Shown: one piece after another, positions 18,010 through 24,652 of the stretch | Layout of the letters: each line of letters opens with the position of its first letter | How positions within the stretch are numbered: position 1 is the first letter of the stretch | Assembly: GCA_964343305.1 (NCBI GenBank) | Contig: CAYFJO010000034.1 | Span: 1-46,321, forward strand | Direction: 5' to 3' | From: CAYFJO01 sp964343305 | GTDB lineage: Bacteria; Planctomycetota; Planctomycetia; Pirellulales; Pirellulaceae | DNA length: 46,321 nt | Translations under genes and position numbers: made by a program | The notes under the pieces: generated by a model | The model's input: the letters and a program-made list of their open reading frames with translations, nothing else | What the model was told of the DNA's origin: nothing | Database searches by the model: none

Positions 18010-18699
18010 ATGAAAAGTGTGTGTCAATTGGTTTTGGTGTGCGTGTTGGCTTTGACGTGTGCCGTGAATTCGCGAGCTGGTGACAAGAAGCGTGACACGA
18101 AAAAGCCGACCGCAAAAGAACAAGAGGATACGAAGAAACAGACCGATGCAAAGCGAAAGGCGGCGGAAGCTCAGAAGGAAAAAGCGCGAGCCCAGGCGGA
18201 CGCTAAGAAGAAAGAGGATGCCGAGCGAGCTGCGGCTTTGAAAAAGCGGCAAGAGGAGTTGGAGAAGAAGCGAGCCGAAGCCAAGAAGAAATTCGAGGAA
18301 GAGCAAAAGAAACGCGAAGCCGCAAGTGCTCTCTCACGACGACTTCACAGCTTGCCGCGTTTGTATTGGGATTTGGATCTCGATAAACGACAATTGTCGC
18401 AAATCGAAGCCTTGCAAGAACGTATGCAAGATGGCCTCAAGGCGAAATACGATGAGCAGAAAAAGCTTTTCGAGCGTGGCCAGGAACTGCGAAAAGAATC
18501 GGAAGCTCTTCGCGTGAAATTCGATGAAGATGCCGTGCGAACATTGTCTGCGGATCAACGCAAGACCGTCGAAAACCGCAAAGCGGAAATCGAAGCCAAA
18601 CGCAAAGCCTGGGAAGCGAAGCGAGCAGCGGCTTACAAAGAAGCCCAAAAGAAACGTGAAGCTCAAAAACGACAGGAAGAAGCGAAGAAGAAAAAATAG
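18010..18699 (+). CDS. Exported Lys/Glu/Ala-rich coiled-coil protein, Spy-like motif
   Basis: This 229-residue protein has a clear signal peptide (MKSVCQLVLVCVLALTCAVNSRA, cleaved near residue 23). A very long charged helix rich in K, E, A and R follows at 25-105. A more structured part at 105-185 contains LDLDKRQLSQIEALQ and TLSADQRKTVE, and another charged helix runs to the C-terminus. The LSADQ and DKRQLSQI segments recall the LTxxQ repeats of the Spy/CpxP periplasmic chaperone family, but the similarity is short. AAGGAG lies seven bases before the ATG, and a strong terminator follows the stop, so it is a single-gene unit. Role unknown; a periplasmic structural or chaperone-like part is a guess. 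Confidence 0.75.
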   Translation: MKSVCQLVLVCVLALTCAVNSRAGDKKRDTKKPTAKEQEDTKKQTDAKRKAAEAQKEKARAQADAKKKEDAERAAALKKRQEELEKKRAEAKKKFEEEQKKREAASALSRRLHSLPRLYWDLDLDKRQLSQIEALQERMQDGLKAKYDEQKKLFERGQELRKESEALRVKFDEDAVRTLSADQRKTVENRKAEIEAKRKAWEAKRAAAYKEAQKKREAQKRQEEAKKKK

Positions 18700-18725
18700 T
18701 ACCGTTCGCACTCAATTCAAATTAC

Positions 18726-18766
18726 AAACGCACACAAGGACAAGATCCTTGGCGTGCGTTTTTTTA
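18726..18766 (+). terminator. Intrinsic terminator of the coiled-coil gene
   Basis: AAACGCAC (18726-18733) pairs with GTGCGTTT (18754-18761), and an inner CAAGGA pairs with TCCTTG. The hairpin ends in seven consecutive T (18759-18765). It sits 27 bases after the stop at 18699. Confidence 0.9.
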
Positions 18767-18788
18767 TGCCCAGCAATACACCACTGCT

Positions 18789-19815
18789 TTAAACAAAGAG
18801 TTCACTCATCGGAACGCCGGTGCTGTCTCCGAAGTGCTTGATCGGGACGTCCATCGAGTTGGCGATTCTGACAAAGAGGTTGGCCAAGTTGTTCTTCTGT
18901 TCGTCGTAGATGACAAACTGACCGGCCTTGTGGCCCATACTCTTACCTCCGGCAAGAATGAGCGGGTAGTTCGTGTTGTCGTGAACTCGGGAGGTTGCGG
19001 TTCCTTGGAAAACGAGGCAGCGATCGAGAAGCGAACTGTCTCCCTCTTTTGTTTCCTTTAACCGCTTGATGAAATATGCAAGCTGCTGGGCCACGAATTG
19101 ATCCCACAGGCCCCAGTCCTTGAAACCGTCCTCATCTTTCGCCGCCGAATGGCTCAATTGGTGCAAGTCCTTTGTAATGCCCACGTGTTTGGAAAGATTG
19201 TTGGTGGGTGCAGTCCCGCCCTCGGACGCCAGTTGGTACGTCGCGACGCGAGTGATATCTGACTTGAAGGCGAGGTACATTAAGTCATATATCGTGCGGA
19301 TGTAGTTTTCCACGTCCGTGAATTCGATATCCAAATTCATCTTGGCAGGAGCCGACTGCGCTCCCTTCTCTGCCCACAGTTTGTCGTTGGCGATCTTTTT
19401 CTCTAACTCGGTGATAGATGCGAGATATTCGTCGAGTGTCGCTTGGTCTTTCTTCCCCAGATTTCGTTTGAGGTCTTTGGCGTCGGAATAGATCTCGTTG
19501 AGCAGACGTGCTTTTTCTTTCAATCTGGCCTGGGCGGCCGGACTGCTCGCGACATACATCCTTTCATAGATTTCCTTCAGGTTCGACCAGGCCGGTATCC
19601 CCTTGCCGTTTTTATCGAAGGACAGCGTGTACGTTCTGTTGATGTTGCCGACTCCGCCGACGGTCGAAAGCGGCATGGAAGCCAATTGGGTTTGACCTTT
19701 TTGACAATCGCTGATGACCTGATCGATGGAAATCGAATTGAACGTTGTTTTTCCTTTCACGATCTCTTTCGACGTCAGGAATCCGGTGGGATTCACGTGC
19801 GCATCTCCACTGTAG
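18789..19815 (-). pseudogene. DUF1552 protein gene lacking its N-terminus
   Basis: About 340 residues match the central and C-terminal part of the planctomycete DUF1552 family: GFLTSKE, SISIDQVISDC, the LNEIYSDAKDLKRNLGKKD helix, TDVENYIRTIYDLMYLAFKSDITR, HVGITKDLHQLSHS, TATSRVHDNTNYPLILAGG and a tail ending DSTGVPMSELFV. Full members start with a Tat signal (RRTFL-type) and roughly 100 more residues, none of which is present. Upstream of about 19819 the sequence belongs to an unrelated + strand coding fragment, so the gene was cut by rearrangement and has no start. DUF1552 proteins usually sit beside DUF1592/1588 or DUF1501-type genes and are secreted; none is adjacent here. Confidence 0.7.
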
Positions 19816-19834
19816 CGGTTAGTCAAAACGCGGT

Positions 19835-20195
19835 GGGACCACGCTATCATTATGAGCGGCAGCAACTGACTTTCGCTGCTTCACGAGCTGCTGACCCGAC
19901 AATTCGAAATGCAAGTGCGTTTCTTCAAGCGGGAATGTACCTCGGTTATGCCCACATTCAGGCACAAAGCGGCAAGAGCCCCAAAACGATGGGGCAGGCA
20001 ATGCAAAATGCTGGGTTGCTCTTCCAGGGGATCGCACGCACTACACGAAATCCGAAACTGCGAGCACTGGGGGATGCCTTGGTCAGCGATGGTCGTAGCG
20101 TCCCTGCGAATCGATCGTTGACGCCGTCCGAAATCGCTGCCGCTACAAATCTATTGGCCGGCGCGATCATGTTGGTTCAGGCTGAGATTGACTGA
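19835..20195 (+). pseudogene. Orphan 3' coding fragment, family not recognised
   Basis: About 119 codons read as a well-behaved helical protein: QQLTFAASRAADPTIRN, ASAFLQAGMYLGYAHIQA, KTMGQAMQNAGLLFQGIARTT, LTPSEIAAATNLLAGAIM, then a TGA at 20193-20195. No start codon with a ribosome site exists, and the same frame runs back into antisense of the DUF1552 fragment, so the 5' part is missing. I do not recognise the family. Its 3' end is 3 bases from a tRNA-like T-arm, which suggests that the piece was the end of an integrated element or its target. Confidence 0.5.
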
Positions 20196-20198
20196 CGT

Positions 20199-20225
20199 CC
20201 CGGTTCGAGTCCGGGCTCTGGTACC
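20199..20225 (+). tRNA. 3' fragment of a tRNA (T-arm and acceptor 3' strand only)
   Basis: CCCGG (20199-20203), TTCGAGT (20204-20210) and CCGGG (20211-20215) form a perfect five-pair T-stem with a canonical seven-base T-loop. CTCTGGT, A and CC follow (20216-20225), exactly the spacing of an acceptor 3' strand, discriminator base and start of CCA. No matching ACCAGAG 5' strand, D-arm or anticodon arm lies upstream; coding sequence occupies that space. It is therefore a tRNA remnant, the kind left as an attachment site by integrating elements. The isotype cannot be told. Confidence 0.6.
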
Positions 20226-20287
20226 TCGGTGTCAATCATCCTTTTGCCGGCAATACGCCGCTTGGCTTATCCGGGAGATGAGCAAGC

Positions 20288-20791
20288 GTGCCGATTGATC
20301 CACGCAATCTGCGTCCGAGCGAATTGTGTCGCTTGTTGAATTCCACGCCCTTGGGTGAGGTAATCAACGAACGCCAGCTCTATCGCCACCGCACGAAAGC
20401 CGGTTTTCGAATCGGACAAGGCCGGCATATCGACATGTTTCGCTACCTGGCCTGGCTGGTTCACACGCGGCAAGAGTTGAAGTCGCAGCCGCAGGTTGGC
20501 CCCGTACTTGTTCGCCGATTTGCCTCGCTGCTTGGAGTAAGTCGGCAAGGATTGTCGCGCGCTGAGCTAGTCGGGGTGATTGAGCCTGATGATCCGCTCG
20601 GTAATGTGGCCGCACTTGAACGATTGTTACGTCCGTATCTAATGCGCCGCGGCGAGCTTTTTGATTTCCACCATGGGCAGTTTCGCGAGGCGGTTCAGCA
20701 CGAATACTTGCTTGCTGAGTTGGACAGTGTTGAAACTCACCGCCAACTTGCGGATTATTTCCACGAGCAGCTATGTTGTTCGCCAGATTAG
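20288..20791 (+). pseudogene. Chimeric ORF: mobile-element protein start joined to STAND NTPase tail
   Basis: This 167-codon frame starts at GTG 20288 with GGGAG about ten bases upstream. Residues 1-63 (DPRNLRPSELCRLLNSTP, LGEVINERQLYRHRTKAG, RHIDMFRYLAWLV) resemble a small planctomycete protein I associate with RepA-type ATPase genes on mobile elements. From about residue 75 the character changes to the C-terminal part of a STAND/NACHT-type NTPase: RQGLSRAELVGVIE, GNVAALERLLRPYLMRR, GELFDFHHGQFREAV and HRQLADYF. That family protein is normally over 500 residues, so only its tail is here. The two parts look joined by deletion. The 3' end overlaps the convergent PQQ gene by four bases. Whether it is expressed is unknown. 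Confidence 0.5.
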
Positions 20792-22212
20792 CTGCCGATA
20801 CACCACAATCCTTTCGTGGTGCGAACGTACATTCGTTTTCCTTCGAAGACCAGCGAACTGCGGAAAGTTTCCAACGAATTGCGCGCGAGTTCCTTGTATT
20901 CACGGCCCGGTTCCAACACGATTGTTGTGCCGTTGTCGCTGCTGGCGAAGAGACGATTGCCGGCTAATGTGATGCTGGGATACGACTGGCCGCCTCCGAA
21001 ATCCAATCGCTTTTCGTAAACGACTTTGCCCGTCGTGGCGTCGACAACAGTGAAGATTGATCTGGCGTTCATCGCGTAGATCAAATCGTCGTGAAGGATC
21101 GGCGAGGGGAACCAATAGCCGCCGCCTTTCAAGTTTGTACCTTCCCACAGTGGCGACCATGTGGTTGCTGCGTCACTGGACGTCGGCAACTCGTAACCGC
21201 GTAGTCGACCCGCCACAAAGAAAACCTTGCCGTCTTGAACCAGTGGAGAATTGGGGCCGGTTGACCCAAGTCCTTTCGTCACCGGGCTGCCGTCGCTAGT
21301 GCGGTAGACGTTCCCGCTGGGATGAATCGCGACGTCCACTTCGCCGAGTCGAGCGTGCATCGACGTGCCGTGCCCAGGTGAGATTTCTACTCGCCAGGCC
21401 TCGCTGCCGTCTTTCGTGTTCAGTGCGACCAGGTCTGTGAAATGCACGAGCAATTTGTCGCCGACGTGCAGCGGCGAAGAACCGTGGCCATACGCCGGTG
21501 TCGGTTGCTCGATGAGCTTGAGCCAACGTCGCTTTCCGTCTAGATCGTAGCACGCGGCGAGGCCGTTGCCGAAGATCACGTAGACATGCCTGCCGTCAGT
21601 GACGGGAGTTGGCGACGAATAGCCGCCCGTAGGATGATAGCGCCCGATTCCACCCTTGCCGGCTTCCGTGTAGCGATTCAAAGTTGTCAGCGTGAGTTTC
21701 TCGGCCTTGATCGTGTTGGACTGGTTTCGCAGTTCTGCGAGCTTCTGTTCCGTTTCCTCTTTTGGAACTTTGCCGTCCTTCAAAAGTTTTCGCAGTTCAG
21801 AGTTTTGCTTGTTGATGGCCGACAGTTGCTTGTTAAGTTGATCGGCTTGCCGTCGTTCAACTTCGAACTGAGACTTTTCCTTTTCGGTCAGTTTGATCTC
21901 ATCGAAGCGCGATTCCCCTTGCCAAAGAATCTTCCCATCCGATTTGTCGACGCAGATCAGAATGCAAGGCTCGGCACACGTGAAGAGCTTCTCGCCAAGA
22001 ATCACTGGAATGGCGTTGCTTTTCGCCAGGTCAATTTTCCAGATGACGTTTTTGTCTGGGCTCCATTCAAGCGGCGGGTCGGCATTCAAATAACGGCCTG
22101 TACCGTCGGTCCGAAAGCCGATCGGAGATTCGCACAATGCAGAGTCGTAGGCTGATAAAGCAAGGACGAATAGAACAATGCGAGCCATAGAATTTTCTGT
22201 GGTGGATTTCAT
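20788..22212 (-). CDS. PQQ-like beta-propeller protein with coiled-coil insertion
   Basis: This 474-residue exported protein has a signal peptide spanning about residues 9-27 (MARIVLFVLALSAYDSALC). Propeller blades include NVIWKIDLAKSN, ILICVDKSDGKILWQG, AACYDLDGKRRWLKL, LVALNTKDGSEAWRV and TVVDATTGKVVYEKR, and it ends LWCIGS. Between the first and second blade units, residues 106-176 form a strongly predicted coiled coil (LTEKEKSQFEVERRQAD, LNKQLSAINKQNSELRKLL, EETEQKLAELRNQSN). This is unusual for a PQQ/BamB propeller and may mediate dimerisation or partner binding. The start at 22212 lies three bases after the stop of the thioredoxin-like gene, with AGGAG 11 bases upstream. The two genes form a - strand operon and may work together outside the cytoplasm. 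Confidence 0.82.
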   Translation of the reverse strand: MKSTTENSMARIVLFVLALSAYDSALCESPIGFRTDGTGRYLNADPPLEWSPDKNVIWKIDLAKSNAIPVILGEKLFTCAEPCILICVDKSDGKILWQGESRFDEIKLTEKEKSQFEVERRQADQLNKQLSAINKQNSELRKLLKDGKVPKEETEQKLAELRNQSNTIKAEKLTLTTLNRYTEAGKGGIGRYHPTGGYSSPTPVTDGRHVYVIFGNGLAACYDLDGKRRWLKLIEQPTPAYGHGSSPLHVGDKLLVHFTDLVALNTKDGSEAWRVEISPGHGTSMHARLGEVDVAIHPSGNVYRTSDGSPVTKGLGSTGPNSPLVQDGKVFFVAGRLRGYELPTSSDAATTWSPLWEGTNLKGGGYWFPSPILHDDLIYAMNARSIFTVVDATTGKVVYEKRLDFGGGQSYPSITLAGNRLFASSDNGTTIVLEPGREYKELARNSLETFRSSLVFEGKRMYVRTTKGLWCIGS

Positions 22213-22215
22213 TTG

Positions 22216-23322
22216 CTATCGCACTCCTGGCGGTGGCGTGTCGTAAGGTTCCGTGCCATCGGATAATCGAAAGGTAACCGCAAAGGGAAACTTGCCTTTT
22301 TGGCCGTTTCGAGTGTAACGCCCTTCGCCCCAATATTGGCCGCTGACAACGATGTCAAAGCGAGTTAGTAGGTGATCTTTAGCAGCCACGAATCCGAGCA
22401 ACTCGGCCTTGTAGCCGCGGTCACCAGTCGCATTCGCGAAATGTACGATTCCCTCAAGACGGCCCTCTTTGAGCGTCACATCGAATTGTTTGATCTCACT
22501 GCTGCGCCAACGGCCCGGCTCACCTCGCGTGTTGTCGTTCAGCAGCGCCGGCATCCGCTTCTTTAAAGAATCGGGAAACTCGTCCTTCACCAGTGTCTCG
22601 ATCTCCTCGTTGGACAGAAACAGGTGATCGCGTCCTAGTGATTGTTGATGGATCTGGCGGCGCGGATTGTCGGACTTCTCGTAACCACCAAGCACTTTAG
22701 AGTTGACCAACACAAGTTGGCTGCCATCGGGCAGTGACCATAACGGACCGGAATCTTCGTGGCCCTTGAGCACTGCCGGAAGAGTTTTCGGTGGCGTGAA
22801 CTTGTCCTGCGCTCGCCGCAGAAGTTTCCACGCATGCTCACCACTTACGGTGTTTGAGAACGACAGCAATTCGGCTGACGGCGTGAAAAAATACAGCCCT
22901 TGGTTGTAGCCACTCACCTTCTCGCCCGTTTGCTCGACGAGCTTTTCGAACAGATCGTATTCCAGATCTTTGCGGCGGCGATGGTGGTGCTGATTGACCG
23001 CAACACAAATGAATTCGTCTTTCACTTCTTTGACGAACTTGGCGTCACCGAAGACCGACACGCGGTCTGTGATGCCATTGTTTCACACACAGCCGAGCGG
23101 GTGTCCGGCACGACAGACCATCAACAGCGGTTTCTTCTCACGTGCGGCTTGCACGCATGCCTGCACCAGCGAAGTCTTCCACGGGATGCTTGACCAACGC
23201 TCTTCGACTGGCGGACGGAGCTGCTGATGGAGCCGATCGAATTCGATCTCGTCAATTCCAGATGCTTGCGAACTCGCGCTGAGTGCACAAATGAGAACAG
23301 TTTGTAGCGTGACGCGCGTCAT
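22216..23322 (-). CDS. Thioredoxin-like exported protein with in-frame TGA (candidate selenoprotein)
   Basis: The frame is open from ATG 23322 to TAG 22216 except for one TGA at 23083-23085, giving 368 residues if it is read through. Residues 1-20 are a signal peptide (MTRVTLQTVLICALSASSQA). A thioredoxin-like N-terminal part follows: WSSIPWKTSLVQACVQAA, KKPLLMVCRAGHPLGC, V, TGA, NNGITDRVSVFGDAKFV, FICVAVNQHH. The TGA is residue 80 and Cys78 precedes it, giving C-x-U in the redox-motif position. Reading stays protein-like on both sides with no frame change. The only start after the TGA is GTG 23061, which would give a protein without signal or motif. A hairpin fit for a SECIS lies at 23052-23068. 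The alternative is a TGT/TGC-to-TGA nonsense mutation. PQQ propeller gene follows after three bases. Confidence 0.65.
23052..23068 (-). promoter_or_regulatory. Possible bacterial SECIS hairpin
   Basis: In the mRNA, AGACCG pairs perfectly with CGGTCT (six pairs) around the five-base loop CGUGU. The loop starts 21 bases after the in-frame UGA and has G at its second position. Distance, loop size and early G are all within what is described for bacterial selenocysteine insertion elements, which SelB reads within the coding sequence. A six-pair hairpin can occur by chance, so this is supportive and not decisive. Confidence 0.45.
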
Positions 23323-23658
23323 GGACTTACACTTAAATCTTTAATGCAACAACAGGCATTGATGATAGCCAATTCTCTTAACATCCGCGCTGGCGTGCCG
23401 GGATTTCATTTTTTCGTCGGCTCCACTCCACCAGACAAGGTTGCCGAAGCTCGCAAGGGCGGTTAACAGCGTTGCGTTGTCGAATCCAACACCACCTTGT
23501 GCTGTTAGTTCGACTACAATTCTTATTGGCCAGGGCCGCACTCGGTGGATTTCGCCGCTGTGGTGAACGATCATTCCTAACCCCACGAAGACGGCCTATT
23601 TGCTACGATGGCCACCACGATTTTACACTACACGTACCCCTTTCCCGCGAGGAACACC
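23323..23658. other. Divergent intergenic region
   Basis: This 336-base gap separates the divergent thioredoxin-like (-) and LamG (+) genes and should hold both promoters. A - strand frame at 23341-23586 has no ribosome site, signal or family resemblance that I can name; I do not call it a gene. No repeat or terminator was seen. Confidence 0.3.
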
Positions 23659-24528
23659 ATGAAACTTTTCCTTCTGCTGTCATTGAGTATCGTCGGCCCG
23701 ACTACTACCCTCTTCGCAGCAGGACCGGAAGGGCTTCTCGACGGCCTGATCTTTCATGCCTCGTTTGACGGCGGAGCCGACGCGAGCCTGGCGGCAGGGG
23801 ATAAACGCATCTACACGGCGCCACCTTCACGAGATCCGACGAAAAGCAAGCCGGGATTGGACGCGAAGGTAGTCGCGATCAGCAGTGGCAACGGCCGGTA
23901 TGGCGACGCGCTTCACTTCATGAAGAAGAGCAAGAATATGGTCTTCTTCTACGCCGACAAGAACATGGGCTACCGCGCGAAGGATTGGAGCGGGACGATA
24001 TCGATGTGGCTGAGCATCGACCCGGCCGACCTCAAGCAGCAGTACTCCGACCCAGTGCAGATCACCGACAAGAAGTACAACAACGCAGCGTTCTGGGTGG
24101 ACTTCACGAAAGACGACACCCCGCCTCACTTTCGCATGGGAGTGTTCCCCGACACGAATGTCTGGAATCCAAAAGAGCGTAAACAAAACGAGATTCCCGA
24201 ATCGGAGCTGCCCATCGCCCGCGTCAAGCAACCACCTTTCGGACGCGACAAGTGGACCCACGTCGTCATGACCTTCTCCGGCTTCAACTCAGACGGCACT
24301 GGCGGAACAGCGAAGCTCTACATCAACGGGGACCTTCAGGGAACAGTGAAGGATCGTCGACAGGTGTTTACGTGGGATCTTTCGAAAGCGACCATCCGCG
24401 TGGGACTCGGGTACGTCGGGCTCTTTGATGAGCTGGCAACTTACAACCGAGCGTTGAGCGCCGACGACGTCCGGGCGCTCTATAAGCTTCCCGCAGGACT
24501 TGGGGCTCTATCTTCGGATCGGCAGTAG
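23659..24528 (+). CDS. Exported LamG/concanavalin-like domain protein
   Basis: This 289-residue protein has a signal peptide (MKLFLLLSLSIVGPTTTLFA, residues 1-20). A single LamG/laminin-type jelly-roll domain follows: LLDGLIFHASFDG near residue 28, GRYGDALHFMKKSKNMVFF, DWSGTISMWLSIDP, FGRDKWTHVVMTFSGFN, GTAKLYINGDLQGTV and VGLFDELATYNRALSADDVRALY. The last two segments are the classical W-TH-V, LYxNG and DEvxxYNRALsxxEVxxLY pattern. Such domains bind carbohydrate or protein ligands on the cell surface. ATG 23659 was preferred over 23608 because GAGG lies six bases upstream and the signal peptide follows. It precedes two propeller genes on the same strand; 124 bases separate it from the next gene. 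Confidence 0.88.
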   Translation: MKLFLLLSLSIVGPTTTLFAAGPEGLLDGLIFHASFDGGADASLAAGDKRIYTAPPSRDPTKSKPGLDAKVVAISSGNGRYGDALHFMKKSKNMVFFYADKNMGYRAKDWSGTISMWLSIDPADLKQQYSDPVQITDKKYNNAAFWVDFTKDDTPPHFRMGVFPDTNVWNPKERKQNEIPESELPIARVKQPPFGRDKWTHVVMTFSGFNSDGTGGTAKLYINGDLQGTVKDRRQVFTWDLSKATIRVGLGYVGLFDELATYNRALSADDVRALYKLPAGLGALSSDRQ

Positions 24529-24652
24529 TGTCATAGTTTTGAAGGCTGTGCTACGACAAGTTTTCGACTCAAAGAAGGAATTGAAATGCGTCTGAATTCG
24601 CGACAACGTTGAGCGCTATCTTCGCATCATGGCGCGATGAGGCGAATGCCAA

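Noticed and set aside
19443..19834. 5' part of a 250-codon + strand frame
   Set aside because: It is antisense of the DUF1552 fragment; only the part after about 19835 looks like real protein.
22216..23061. Separate gene starting at GTG 23061 downstream of the TGA
   Set aside because: It would lack the signal peptide and the first thioredoxin strand, and has no ribosome site; one frame reading through TGA is a better description.
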